This document shows positions 55,161-64,000 of a DNA stretch of 64,000 nt, one piece after another (the stretch's first letter is position 1; every line of letters starts with the position of its first letter). Location of the stretch: assembly GCA_965601685.1 (NCBI GenBank), contig CBFCWI010000001.1, positions 62,001 through 126,000 of the forward strand. Reading direction: 5' to 3'. Below the pieces are notes generated by a model. It ran no database searches. It saw nothing but the letters and a program-made list of their open reading frames with translations, and had not been told where the DNA came from. A program made the position numbers and the translations under genes. Source of the DNA: JANQJD01 sp965601685 (GTDB lineage: Bacteria > Pseudomonadota > Alphaproteobacteria > Rhodospirillales > Rhodospirillaceae).

Positions 55161-55850
55161 ATGAATCAGGATCATAATCAGGATCATGGGATGGAACAGC
55201 TGCTCAATCTCGTGGCGAAACTACGGGATCCAATAGACGGCTGTCCGTGGGATATTGCACAGACATTTGCCAGTACTGTACCCCATACTCTCGAGGAAGC
55301 CTATGAAGTAGCTGATGCTATAGAGAAAAATGATTTAGTCCTTTTGAAGGAAGAACTCGGGGATCTGCTCTTACAAATAGTCTTGTATTCCCAGATTGCA
55401 AAGGAAAAAAATCTCTTCGCCTTTGCTGATATCACTGCAGGTATCACGGAAAAACTCATACGCCGCCACCCGCATGTTTTTGGTAATGCAAATGGAAAGG
55501 TTGGGAGTGCTGAAGAGCAATTAGCGGTGTGGGAAGCCTTAAAGAAAGATGAGCAACGAAGTAAGAATCAGCCGTCTCGTGACGGCATTGCTACTGCCTT
55601 ACCTGCCCTGGCTCGTGCCAAGAAACTGTGTATGCTATTAGAACTCTCTCAGGTTGATTCGTCCTCATTTTTCAGCATAATAGAAACAATAGAAGAGAAG
55701 GCCACGGAATTACGTTCCTCTGCTATGCCAAAAGAACAGAATATTGGTGACCTACTCTTTGCCTGTGTCAACCTCGCTCGCAAGCTGCAGATTGATCCTG
55801 AGGTGGCTCTGCGTCAGGCTAATGGCAGGGCCGAGCGTCTCTTGCGCTGA
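55161..55850 (+). CDS. mazG: Nucleoside triphosphate pyrophosphohydrolase MazG
   Basis: A 229-residue NTP pyrophosphatase that cleans up non-canonical or excess nucleotides and can influence (p)ppGpp levels. The first domain has LRDPIDGCPWDIAQT, HTLEEAYEVADAIE and EELGDLLLQIVLYSQ with the acidic metal-binding residues; the second half is more divergent. It is shorter than the ~260 residues typical. The N-terminus NQDHNQDH is encoded by a 12-bp tandem duplication (55164-55187), so an ATG 30 bases further on (MEQLLNLV) may be the real start. Confidence 0.9.
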   Translation: MNQDHNQDHGMEQLLNLVAKLRDPIDGCPWDIAQTFASTVPHTLEEAYEVADAIEKNDLVLLKEELGDLLLQIVLYSQIAKEKNLFAFADITAGITEKLIRRHPHVFGNANGKVGSAEEQLAVWEALKKDEQRSKNQPSRDGIATALPALARAKKLCMLLELSQVDSSSFFSIIETIEEKATELRSSAMPKEQNIGDLLFACVNLARKLQIDPEVALRQANGRAERLLR

Positions 55851-55993
55851 CTGTTTGCCGATTGCGCGGAATCCTCCCATCTCATCTATACTCTATACTC
55901 ACTTCTGGCCCGGCTGGTAGGAAGGCAAGGAGCCGCTCGCTCTGCTGTGGGCTGTGGGCGCGACTCAATATCCCCTTCAGTCCTTCTTCTCTT

Positions 55994-58480
55994 CTACAAC
56001 AGTACCACCTGCCTCACGTTCCACACATCCCTGGCGTAGGTGTGAACCGTACGGTCGCTCGAGAAGTGACCCATGTTAGCGACATTTATGGCCGCCCGCC
56101 GTGCCCAATCTTTGCTGTTGCTAAAGACAGCGTCCACTCGTTCCTGATGACAAGCCACATAAGAGGCGTAGTCAGCCAGTAGCAGATAATGATCGCCTCC
56201 TTTTAAGAGTAAATCAAAGATAGGCCGATAGCGGTCTGGCTCGCCCGGCGAGAAAAAGCCCTGACCAATCATGTCCAGCACCCGCATCAAATCTTTGTTG
56301 CGGCGGTAAAACTGCCACGGGTCATACCCCTGCAAACGCAATTCTTGTGCCTCGTCAGCGGTCAAACCAAATTCGAAGAAATTCTCATCGCCAACAGACT
56401 CGCGGATCTCTATGTTCGCACCATCCAGCGTGCCAATGGTCAATGCGCCGTTGAGAGCAAACTTCATATTGCCAGTCCCTGAAGCTTCTGTCCCGGCTGT
56501 GGAAATTTGTTCCGACAGATCCGAACCCGGAATGATTATCTCAGCGAGTGAGACGTTGTAGTTAGGCACAAAGACGACCTTCATCCTGTCGCCGACCTTG
56601 GGATCATTATTGACCATTTCTGCCACGTCGTGAATGAGGCGGATAATCAGTTTAGCCATGTAATATCCCGGTGCTGATTTTCCGGCAAAAATCACAGTGC
56701 GTGGCACCAGAGTGTCGATGTCGTGGCGATCGCGCAGCCTATTGTAACGGCTTATGACGTGTAGAACGTTAAGAAGCTGACGTTTGTACTCGTGCATCCG
56801 CTTGACCTGCACATCAAACATCGAGCTAGGATCAACACGAATGCCAAGACGAGTGTAAATCAGCTGTGCCAAACGGGCTTTATTACCGTACTTGACTTTG
56901 TGGAACTGTTCTATAAATACTTCATCGTTAATGTGTGCCTCTAGCTCCTTCAGGCTGGAAAGGTCAGTCATCCAACTGTTGCCGATCCGCTCGCTGATCA
57001 GCTGTGCTAGGCCTGGATTAGACTGTAGAAGCCAGCGCCGTGGTGTCACGCCGTTCGTTACATTAACGAACTTGTGTGGCCACATGCGATGGAAGTCGGC
57101 GAAGATTGTTTGACACACCAGATTCGTATGTAACTCGGCAACACCATTGATCCGTGTTGAACCAACGATGGCTAGATGGGCCATTCGCACACGCCTGCTG
57201 TCATCATCTATCAAAGAGAGCCTGCGTAATACACCAGTGTCCCCGGGAAACGTATATTTGACTTGCTGTAGAAAGCGGTGATTGATTTGGTAGATGATTT
57301 CTAGGTGTCGTGGTAGCACAGACTCCAACATCGATATCGGCCAGGTTTCCAGTGCTTCTGGTAACAGAGTGTGATTGGTGTAATGGAAGGTGTGGCTCGT
57401 CATCTCCCAGGCTTGCTCCCATGGGTAACCATGGATATCAGTGAGTTGGCGCATCATCTCGGCGACCGATAAAGCCGGATGCGTGTCGTTGAGCTGAATC
57501 GCCACCCGGTCAGGCAAAAGATCAAGCGTCGCGTGTGTACGCTTGAAACGGGCGATGATATCCTGCAGCGAGGCGCTCACGAAGAAATATTCCTGCTTCA
57601 GTCGCAGTTCCTGTCCCATCAAGGTAGTATCAGCTGGGTACAATACTCTTGAAAGGTTTTCTGATGTTGTCTTATCACGTACCGCATCAATGTAGTTCCC
57701 TTGATTAAAATAACTCAGATCGAAATCGCGCGTAGCACGTGCAGTCCACAATCTTAAATTGCTCACTGCTGGAGAACCATAGCCTGAGACTGGCACATCA
57801 TAAGCCATGGCAATCACATCATCTGTATCGACCCACTGACACGTTTCCTTGCCGTCAGCGTCCCTGAACCGCAGCACCTGTCCGTGGAAACGAACAGGGT
57901 AAAGCACCTCGGGCCTGGGGTATTCCCACGGGTTGCCGTGACGCAACCACTGCTCCGGCTGTTCCACTTGTTGACCAACCTCGATCCTCTGGTTGAACAT
58001 GCCAAACGCATAACGGATACCATAACCAAACCCCGGGTACCCATGGGTCGCCATCGAGTCGAGCAGACAAGCAGCCAAACGGCCGAGACCACCGTTCCCT
58101 AGAGCAGCATCGAACTCAAGTTCTGCAATGGCATCGAGACCAATCCCAAGCTCTTCTAAAGCTGTCCGCACGTTATCGATAATCTTTAAGTCGTACAGCT
58201 GCTTGACCAAGCTGCGGCCGGTCAGGAACTCCATCGACAGGTAATAGATTCGTTTAGTATCACGGTCATACTGTGTGCGGGCTGAATGGATGTACAGCTC
58301 GCTCAGCTTACCCCGGACAAGAAAAGCAAGAGCATAGAACCAGTTCTCCTCAGTCGCGTACATTGGATCCGCGCCGACCACGTGGACCATGAAGTGCATC
58401 AGTTCCTTTTTGATCGATTCCACGTCGTTGAAATCGACCCGATCATCGATCCGCGGCGTGGTCTCATTCAGTCGCTGCAT
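55994..58480 (-). CDS. glgP: Glycogen phosphorylase
   Basis: An 828-residue PLP enzyme that releases glucose 1-phosphate from glycogen. The PLP lysine is in EASGTGNMKFALNGALTIGT; DAALGNGGLGRLAACLLDSM and GYGIRYAFGMFNQ mark the N-terminal domain. A complete phosphorylase. An AAGGAG site precedes the ATG. It follows glgA by 54 bases on the minus strand, so synthesis and breakdown enzymes are likely transcribed together; glgB and glgX are not in the window. Confidence 0.97.
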   Translation of the reverse strand: MQRLNETTPRIDDRVDFNDVESIKKELMHFMVHVVGADPMYATEENWFYALAFLVRGKLSELYIHSARTQYDRDTKRIYYLSMEFLTGRSLVKQLYDLKIIDNVRTALEELGIGLDAIAELEFDAALGNGGLGRLAACLLDSMATHGYPGFGYGIRYAFGMFNQRIEVGQQVEQPEQWLRHGNPWEYPRPEVLYPVRFHGQVLRFRDADGKETCQWVDTDDVIAMAYDVPVSGYGSPAVSNLRLWTARATRDFDLSYFNQGNYIDAVRDKTTSENLSRVLYPADTTLMGQELRLKQEYFFVSASLQDIIARFKRTHATLDLLPDRVAIQLNDTHPALSVAEMMRQLTDIHGYPWEQAWEMTSHTFHYTNHTLLPEALETWPISMLESVLPRHLEIIYQINHRFLQQVKYTFPGDTGVLRRLSLIDDDSRRVRMAHLAIVGSTRINGVAELHTNLVCQTIFADFHRMWPHKFVNVTNGVTPRRWLLQSNPGLAQLISERIGNSWMTDLSSLKELEAHINDEVFIEQFHKVKYGNKARLAQLIYTRLGIRVDPSSMFDVQVKRMHEYKRQLLNVLHVISRYNRLRDRHDIDTLVPRTVIFAGKSAPGYYMAKLIIRLIHDVAEMVNNDPKVGDRMKVVFVPNYNVSLAEIIIPGSDLSEQISTAGTEASGTGNMKFALNGALTIGTLDGANIEIRESVGDENFFEFGLTADEAQELRLQGYDPWQFYRRNKDLMRVLDMIGQGFFSPGEPDRYRPIFDLLLKGGDHYLLLADYASYVACHQERVDAVFSNSKDWARRAAINVANMGHFSSDRTVHTYARDVWNVRQVVLL

Positions 58481-58534
58481 GTTCTTGGTTCTCCTTGCCC
58501 AGTACTGAGACAGCTTATCCCGTCCCCCCCAATA

Positions 58535-60025
58535 TCATTTCTGGACCAGTTCGCGGTAGAGCTGCCGATACCGCTCAGCTGAGCGCCGCCAACTGAAATC
58601 CTGCCCCATAGCGCGGCTCTGAATGGTCTGCCACGCTGCACGATTCCGGTACAGGTCGAAGGCTCGGTGAACCACCGCCAAAAACGCCGGCACAGTCGCG
58701 GCGTCGAACACGAAACCGGTCCCTCTCTCGTCCGGATCATCCACGTCAACGACAGTATCAGCCAACCCCCCAGTACGCCGTACCACAGGAAGCGTCCCAT
58801 ACCGCATTGCGTACATCTGTGACAACCCGCATGGCTCAAACCGGGAGGGCATTAACAGCACATCACTGCCTGCCTGAATACGATGAGCTAAGGCCTCATC
58901 TAAGCCAATGCGTACCGCTACCCGTCCAGGATAGCTTTCAGCTGCTGCCAGGCAGGCAACCTCGAAACGGTGATCACCTGCCCCTAATATCACGAGTTGT
59001 CCAGCTCTCACCATAATATCCGACACTGCTCCTAGAACAAGGTCAACGCCTTTTTGCTCTGTCAAGCGACTGATGACTGCAAACAGAGGTGTATCGACAC
59101 TGATCTGCAAACCTAGTTCACGCTGCAGGTCCATTTTGTCCAGGGCTTTACCAAGCATCTGCTGGGAGGTAAAAGGATGGCAGATTCTAGGATCAGCAGC
59201 CGGATTCCAGACACGCTCATCCTCACCGTTTAAGATGCCAACGAGATCATTGGCTCGTGCAAGAAGCAGCCCCTGTAGGCCTTGGCCAGCCTGATCTGTT
59301 TGAATTTCATGGGCATAGGTCGGGCTGACGGTAGTGATACGATCGCTATAATACAACCCCGCTTTTAGGTAACTGACGTCGCCGTAAAACTCAACACCAT
59401 TAACGGAGAACATATCCAGCGGTAATCCAATGCGCCCCATCACATAAGGGGGGAACAGCCCCTGAAAAGCAAGATTATGGATGGTAAACACAGACGCTGG
59501 CCTCTTGTTCGCCCGCGTATCCTTCCACAGTTTAAGATAAGCTGGGACCAAGCCGGTCTGCCAGTCATTAGCGTGGACAACATCGGCTCTCCACACCTGT
59601 CGTCCTCTTGGCCACCGTCTTGCTTCTCTAGTATACCCCCATTCTCCTACTGCTACAGAGGCTGCAACCCGACTTAAGACAGCAAAACGCTCGTGGTTAT
59701 CAGGCCAATCACGACCATTACTACAACTGTAGGGATTACCAGGACGTTCAAACAAAAGGGGACACGCTGCCAGCAGCACGGTGACACCGGAGTCGGGCAT
59801 ATAGCCTTCGATCAAACGCACACGCCAGCCAAGAACTTCACCCACGTCGGCCGCTGCCAGACGCCGGTGCACGAGTGCCTCCGCAGACTGTGTATAGGCT
59901 GGTAGGAGAAGACAGACATCCTCACCAGCTTCTGCTAATGCCGCTGATAAGGCTCCTGCTACATCTGCCAATCCTCCCGTCTTAACTAGAGGGTAGGCTT
60001 CTGTTGTCACAAAGAGGATTCTCAT
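58535..60025 (-). CDS. glgA: Glycogen synthase (ADP-glucose type)
   Basis: A 496-residue GT5 glycosyltransferase extending alpha-1,4-glucan from ADP-glucose. The N-terminal VKTGGLADVAGALSAALA holds the ADP-glucose-binding lysine; VVHANDWQTGLVPAYL and the C-terminal SRFEPCGLSQMYAMRYGT with RRTGGLADTV are diagnostic. GAGGAGG precedes the ATG. It is divergent from glgC, 295 bases away, which supplies its substrate. Confidence 0.97.
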   Translation of the reverse strand: MRILFVTTEAYPLVKTGGLADVAGALSAALAEAGEDVCLLLPAYTQSAEALVHRRLAAADVGEVLGWRVRLIEGYMPDSGVTVLLAACPLLFERPGNPYSCSNGRDWPDNHERFAVLSRVAASVAVGEWGYTREARRWPRGRQVWRADVVHANDWQTGLVPAYLKLWKDTRANKRPASVFTIHNLAFQGLFPPYVMGRIGLPLDMFSVNGVEFYGDVSYLKAGLYYSDRITTVSPTYAHEIQTDQAGQGLQGLLLARANDLVGILNGEDERVWNPAADPRICHPFTSQQMLGKALDKMDLQRELGLQISVDTPLFAVISRLTEQKGVDLVLGAVSDIMVRAGQLVILGAGDHRFEVACLAAAESYPGRVAVRIGLDEALAHRIQAGSDVLLMPSRFEPCGLSQMYAMRYGTLPVVRRTGGLADTVVDVDDPDERGTGFVFDAATVPAFLAVVHRAFDLYRNRAAWQTIQSRAMGQDFSWRRSAERYRQLYRELVQK

Positions 60026-60320
60026 TGCCTCCTCTAGTTCTCTCCAGGGTCGGACTATGGCACTGTCTGCAGGGAATTGGAATCTCCCACCCCATTTCCT
60101 ACCCTTCTCCTTCTCACTTTCAGAGGACCACCACAGCTCGGTTTACACAAGGCCGATTGATCCTAGTCTGCAGCAGTGTCAGTGTTTAAGAACACGACGC
60201 GGAACGGCGCTCAGTCTGGAGAGACGCACGCCGGAAGGGGAAACTAATGTCACAAACATCGGTCTGATGGAAGCGTGAGAACTACGTGGCCTGCACAATC
60301 AGACCGGGAGGGAACAACAA

Positions 60321-61610
60321 ATGTATCATTCAATTGAATTACCATATGATCTCCATAATACGATAAAGAGTACATTTGCCCTAGTCTTAGCGGGTGGACG
60401 TGGCACACGACTCATGCAACTGACAGACGATGAAGCTAAACCAGCTATGCCATTCGGTGGAAAATTTCGCATCATAGATTTTCCGCTCTCTAACTGCATC
60501 AATTCCGGTATTCGGCAGATTGCCGTACTGACTCAGTACAAAGCACACACCCTGATTCAGCACATTCAGCGAGGCTGGGGTTTCCTACGGGCAGAAATTA
60601 ATGAATTCGTCGAGCTGTGGCCAGCCCAGCAGCAACTGGACACGGCCGTCTGGTATCAGGGGACGGCTGATGCTGTATACCAGAATCTGCAGCTTATTAG
60701 GAGCCGGATGCCACAGTATATTCTCGTCCTAGCTGGTGATCACGTTTATAAACAGGACTACAGTCGCCTTCTTGCTTATCACATGGAAAAGGGTGCAGAC
60801 GTCACTATCTCGTGCTTAGAAGTGCCCTTACAAGACGCTGTTGGTTTCGGCGTTGTAGGAGTCGATGGAGCGGATCGTATCACTAGCTTCATCGAAAAAC
60901 CCAAGGCTCCCCCAGCTATTCCCAGTCGACCAGAGTGTGCCTTCGCCAGCATGGGCATTTATGTCTTTAATACAGCTGTGCTGATCAGGGAATTGGAGCA
61001 GGATGCCCGGGATTCCAGCTCCTCTCATGATTTCGGCAAGGATATCATTCCGAATCTTGTGGCCCGGTCTGGCAAGGTCGTTGCCCACCGGTTTGCTGAT
61101 TCTTGTGTTCACTGCGTGGTCCAGCGCGAAAACGGTCAGATGGCACCCTACTGGCGCGATGTTGGCACTGTTGATGCCTATTGGGCCGCCAATATCGATT
61201 TAACTACTGTTACTCCAGAGCTGGATCTGTACGATGCCTCGTGGCCGATTTGGACCTATCAGGTCCAGCAACCAGCCGCGAAATTCGTTTTCGATAGCGA
61301 TGATCGTCGTGGCACGGCTGTGGACTCGGTACTATCGGCAGGCTGCATTGTTTCTGGTGGCACGGTGCGTCGATCACTCTTATTCAGCACGGTGCGCGTC
61401 AACTCCTACAGCTTGGTTGAGGACACCGTGGTCCTACCTTGTTCTGACATTGGTCGCCACTGTATCCTCAAGAAGTGTATCATCGGCAGCAATTGCAGAA
61501 TTCCGGAGGGATTGATAGTCGGCCAGGATACAGAAGAGGACGCCAAACGATTCTACCGTACCGATAGCGGTATCACACTCATTACTGCACAAATGTTAAT
61601 AAAACTCTGA
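60321..61610 (+). CDS. glgC: Glucose-1-phosphate adenylyltransferase
   Basis: A 429-residue enzyme that makes ADP-glucose, the committed step of bacterial glycogen synthesis. VLAGGRGTRLMQLT, KPAMPFGGKFRIIDFPLSN and QRGWGFLRAEINE belong to the catalytic N-terminal domain with allosteric features; the C-terminal half is a left-handed beta-helix (SLLFSTVRVNSYSLVEDTVV). GGGAGGG precedes the ATG. It is transcribed away from glgA-glgP, so a shared regulatory gap controls the set. Confidence 0.97.
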   Translation: MYHSIELPYDLHNTIKSTFALVLAGGRGTRLMQLTDDEAKPAMPFGGKFRIIDFPLSNCINSGIRQIAVLTQYKAHTLIQHIQRGWGFLRAEINEFVELWPAQQQLDTAVWYQGTADAVYQNLQLIRSRMPQYILVLAGDHVYKQDYSRLLAYHMEKGADVTISCLEVPLQDAVGFGVVGVDGADRITSFIEKPKAPPAIPSRPECAFASMGIYVFNTAVLIRELEQDARDSSSSHDFGKDIIPNLVARSGKVVAHRFADSCVHCVVQRENGQMAPYWRDVGTVDAYWAANIDLTTVTPELDLYDASWPIWTYQVQQPAAKFVFDSDDRRGTAVDSVLSAGCIVSGGTVRRSLLFSTVRVNSYSLVEDTVVLPCSDIGRHCILKKCIIGSNCRIPEGLIVGQDTEEDAKRFYRTDSGITLITAQMLIKL

Positions 61611-61616
61611 GAAGCG

Positions 61617-61652
61617 CTCCTGCACGGGGAGGCGTCCTGCCCCGTGTAGGAG
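61617..61652. terminator. Strong hairpin between convergent glgC and the molybdoenzyme gene
   Basis: CTCCTGCACGGGG (61617-61629) pairs with CCCCGTGTAGGAG (61640-61652) over 13 bp with one G-T wobble and a 10-base loop. It lies 6 bases after the glgC stop and 11 bases before the end of the convergent gene, the place of a two-way terminator. A clear T-tract is missing on both sides. Confidence 0.6.
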
Positions 61653-61663
61653 AGCACATTCTC

Positions 61664-62383
61664 CTAGCGTCTAGCGTATCGCTCCTCCAGCCACGGATTA
61701 CCATTATTGTGATATCCGCGTACCTCCCAATAGCCTGGTGAATCTTCATCAAGAAAAAGAATCTCCCGTACCCATTTAGCACTCTTCCAAAAATACAATT
61801 TAGGAATAATCACACGTACAGGTCCACCATGTTCCCGTGTTAAAGGCCTCCCTTGCCAGCTGTGGGCAAGTAACACATCATCATCGGCAAAGGCTGTGAG
61901 TGGCACATTACTCGTATAGCCGTCAAAACTGCAAAACAAAACGAATCGAGCTGAAGACAGAGGTCGGACGACTGATAACAAGTGACGGGCTGTCACACCC
62001 TGCCACTCATTATCGTAACGGGACCATGCGGTAACACAATGGATATCAGAGCGCAAAGTGACCTGTGGTTGACTCAGAAACGTTGTCCAACCCCAGACCG
62101 TTGGGACGTCTACCTTACCAGAGATAGCCAGTCTCCATGTTCCTGTGGAAACCAAAGGCTGCAGACCCAAATCAAGCACGGGGAAATCCTGGACGAGATG
62201 CTGACCGGAAGGTAGCCGTGCCACTGCCTCTGAAGGCTTGCGAACGATTCGCTGATCCGGATGTTCGTTGTTCCCAGGCTCAACCACAGAGTCGCCTCCA
62301 TTCCCTCTAACGCTCTCATCACCTGCCACACCCGCAGGCAAGAGCCGCCCGTGGATACGGCTGCCAGAATCAGCTTGATTCAT
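61664..62383 (-). CDS. Sulfite-oxidase-like molybdopterin oxidoreductase
   Basis: A 239-residue protein of the molybdopterin-binding sulfite oxidase fold. The Moco-binding Cys is in DIHCVTAWSRYDN; FVLFCSFDGYTSNVPL, LTREHGGPVRVIIPKLY and WKSAKWVREILFL are typical of the short cytosolic subgroup related to YedY/SorA catalytic domains. No Tat or Sec signal is seen, and there is no haem or membrane partner next to it. The substrate is unknown: sulfite is possible, but so is repair of oxidised sulfur in proteins. The ATG at 62383 has AAGGA about 8 bases upstream. Confidence 0.85.
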   Translation of the reverse strand: MNQADSGSRIHGRLLPAGVAGDESVRGNGGDSVVEPGNNEHPDQRIVRKPSEAVARLPSGQHLVQDFPVLDLGLQPLVSTGTWRLAISGKVDVPTVWGWTTFLSQPQVTLRSDIHCVTAWSRYDNEWQGVTARHLLSVVRPLSSARFVLFCSFDGYTSNVPLTAFADDDVLLAHSWQGRPLTREHGGPVRVIIPKLYFWKSAKWVREILFLDEDSPGYWEVRGYHNNGNPWLEERYARR

Positions 62384-62406
62384 CGGTAAATTCCTTATGT
62401 ATTGTA

Positions 62407-62907
62407 CTAATAATGATTTTTGTCTCGTAAGACACGTGCCTTCTCGCGTTGCCAATCGCGTTTCTTCTTGAGATCCCGCTTGTCCATAAGCTTTCTACCA
62501 CGTGCGAGCCCCAGTCGGACTTTGGCGAGACCACGGTTGTTGAAATAGACAACAAGTGGCACTAGAGTCATGCCACTTCGAGCGATCACACCATATAAAC
62601 GCCTAATCTCGCGTCTGTGGAGTAGTAGCTTGCGTGGGCGGCGAGCTTCGTGGCCGAAATGGAGGTTAGCACCTCCCTGGTATTCAGGAATGTAAGCGTT
62701 AAACAAATAAAACTCGTTCTTCTGCAACCCTGCATAGCATTCTGTGATAGTACAGCGGCCCAGACGCAGAGACTTCACTTCACTGCCGACTAGTACAAGG
62801 CCAGCATCAATAGCGCTCTCTATAGAATATTCATAGCGGGCACGCCGATTTTCGCTTACCGTCCCGTGACTGATGAATTTGACACCGCCATTTCTCTTGC
62901 GGCTCAT
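62407..62907 (-). CDS. smpB: SsrA-binding protein SmpB
   Basis: A 166-residue protein that binds tmRNA and delivers it to stalled ribosomes. The N-terminal NRRARYEYSIESAIDAGLVL, GSEVKSLRLGRC and the C-terminal basic tail (GRKLMDKRDLKKKRDWQREK) that enters the ribosome are all present. It follows dapA by 3 bases on the same strand, a conserved alphaproteobacterial pairing. tmRNA itself is not in the window. Confidence 0.97.
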   Translation of the reverse strand: MSRKRNGGVKFISHGTVSENRRARYEYSIESAIDAGLVLVGSEVKSLRLGRCTITECYAGLQKNEFYLFNAYIPEYQGGANLHFGHEARRPRKLLLHRREIRRLYGVIARSGMTLVPLVVYFNNRGLAKVRLGLARGRKLMDKRDLKKKRDWQREKARVLRDKNHY

Positions 62908-62910
62908 GCT

Positions 62911-63783
62911 TCAAATCAGTCCTAAAGCAGCCAATGTCTCCCTTACTCTCTGCCGACTAGACTCGGCAATCTCCCATAGTGGCAGGCGTGTTTCGGCTGC
63001 ACAGAAACCCAGCAAAGCGGCAGCATACTTGACGGGTCCAGGACTCGTTTCACAAAACAGAGCCTCATGCAGAGGCATCAGACGATCCCGCAGTGTGAAG
63101 ACTGTTGCTAGCTCTCCGGCTAACCAGGCGTTGTGGAGCTGGGCACACAGGCTAGGGGCTATGTTAGATGATACAGAGATGCAGCCATGCCCACCTTGGG
63201 CGAGAAAGGCAACGACCGTAGTGTCTTCGCCTGATAGTTGACAGAACGCTGGCCCGACAGCCAAACGCGTTCGCAGCGGCCTATTTAAGTCTGCTGTCGC
63301 ATCTTTGATACCGATGATGTTAGGTAGCTTAGCCAGACGCACCATAGTGTCAGGTGCTAAGTCAACGACACACCGTCCTGGAATGTTATATATGACGATC
63401 GGTATATCAACTTTGTCATGAATAGTTTTAAAGTGGTGGTAGATACCCTCCTGAGTTGGCTTGTTGTAATAGGGAGTCACAACGAGGGCAGCAGAGGCTC
63501 CAGCCGCACGAGCATGACGAGTTAGAGCGACCGCTTCTGCAGTAGAATTGGAACCTGTCCCGGCGATGACTGGAACACGACCAGCTGCAGCCTCAACACA
63601 CAGAGTAATGACTCGCCGATGTTCTTCGTGCGAAAGGGTTGGCGACTCGCCGGTGGTCCCACATGGCACCAAGCCATGTGTCCCCGCATCAATTTGGTGC
63701 GTGACCAGAGCTTGAAACGCCGCTTCATCTACTTGACCGTTACGGAAGGGCGTGATCAAAGCGGTGATGGACCCTCTGAACAT
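62911..63783 (-). CDS. dapA: 4-hydroxy-tetrahydrodipicolinate synthase
   Basis: A 290-residue aldolase-fold enzyme condensing pyruvate with aspartate semialdehyde for lysine and diaminopimelate synthesis. VPCGTTGESPTLSHEEH, the Tyr of VIYNIPGRCVVDLAPDT and the Schiff-base Lys of IIGIKDATADLNR are intact. The ATG at 63783 gives the family start MFRGSITALITPF; the frame continues upstream with non-family residues. It is likely co-transcribed with smpB. Confidence 0.96.
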   Translation of the reverse strand: MFRGSITALITPFRNGQVDEAAFQALVTHQIDAGTHGLVPCGTTGESPTLSHEEHRRVITLCVEAAAGRVPVIAGTGSNSTAEAVALTRHARAAGASAALVVTPYYNKPTQEGIYHHFKTIHDKVDIPIVIYNIPGRCVVDLAPDTMVRLAKLPNIIGIKDATADLNRPLRTRLAVGPAFCQLSGEDTTVVAFLAQGGHGCISVSSNIAPSLCAQLHNAWLAGELATVFTLRDRLMPLHEALFCETSPGPVKYAAALLGFCAAETRLPLWEIAESSRQRVRETLAALGLI

Positions 63784-64000
63784 TGAGTGGGTCTCCATAC
63801 AGAGGCGGACCATATCGTACGGTCCTTGCAAGAAGGACCGAGATTGTATCTGATTGTATAGCACCTTCTATAGCACCGGCAAGTCAGGTATGCATGTTCA
63901 AGATCGGAAACAGAGATTTCCGCATTCTCCCATCGCCACTTCCATGATGCCCATGTGAACCCTTCTCATTCCTATGAGTGAGAAATCTGCATCCTGCCCC

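Noticed and set aside
54986..55177. 63-codon plus-strand frame before mazG with a fair ribosome site
   Set aside because: It overlaps the mazG start, has no recognisable family and sits in a gap with other decayed-looking sequence.
1..64000. tRNA, rRNA, CRISPR, insertion sequence, prophage or secondary-metabolite genes
   Set aside because: All gaps were read for T-loop-like sequences, repeats with regular spacing and transposase or integrase motifs; none was seen.

Overview
The window looks like a chromosomal segment of an alphaproteobacterium related to Rhodospirillales. It carries several gene neighbourhoods known from that group: rpoZ-rsh-pdxJ-acpS-lepB-rnc-era-recO; rplU-rpmA-obg-proB on one strand; lipA-ratA; ispDF followed by (ntr genes)-trkA-aminotransferase-hfq-hflX; tpiA-secG-pyrG; and dapA-smpB. 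Base composition is near half GC. The genome appears reduced and still decaying: many intergenic gaps of 300-800 bases hold no recognisable gene, at least two genes (ntrY and ntrX) survive only as frameshifted remnants, and several normal operon partners are absent from their usual places (ccmAB, dusB-ntrBC, trpG, phoB/phoR). No insertion sequence, prophage, CRISPR array, rRNA or tRNA gene was found. A host-associated chemosynthetic or storage-rich symbiont of the Rhodospirillales type (for example Candidatus Riegeria) would fit, but this is only an inference.

Layout. 1-7 kb: the end of methylmalonyl-CoA epimerase, a metallo-hydrolase, then the cytochrome c maturation cluster ccmCDEFGHI. 7-9 kb: glucokinase and SSB on the minus strand. 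9-17 kb: a long plus-strand housekeeping run from rpoZ to recO and a histidine phosphatase. 17-22.5 kb: the complete pstSCAB-phoU phosphate uptake operon on the minus strand. 23-26 kb: rplU-rpmA-obg-proB. 26-31.4 kb: pncC-like, lipA, ratA-like and polA. 31.6-33.4 kb: a crotonyl-CoA carboxylase/reductase with an unusual C-terminal CBS-domain pair. 34-42 kb: ispDF, the collapsed ntr region, then trkA, an aminotransferase, hfq and hflX. 42-46 kb: trpE and ppiD. 46-50 kb: tpiA, secG, pyrG, map. 50-56 kb: a methyltransferase, a membrane J-protein, galU, ugd, mazG. 56-61.6 kb: glycogen genes glgP and glgA (minus) and glgC (plus). 61.7-64 kb: a sulfite-oxidase-like molybdoenzyme, smpB and dapA.

How the genes fit together. 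The epimerase and Ccr point to the ethylmalonyl-CoA pathway for C2 assimilation; glk, galU, glgC, glgA and glgP form a glucose-phosphate/glycogen storage and mobilisation set; pst-phoU provides high-affinity phosphate uptake; Ccm supports respiration with c-type cytochromes. Nitrogen two-component control has been lost here. The most notable observations are the Ccr-CBS fusion, a DNA polymerase I whose proofreading active site has basic residues in place of two catalytic acids, and the fossil ntrYX genes.
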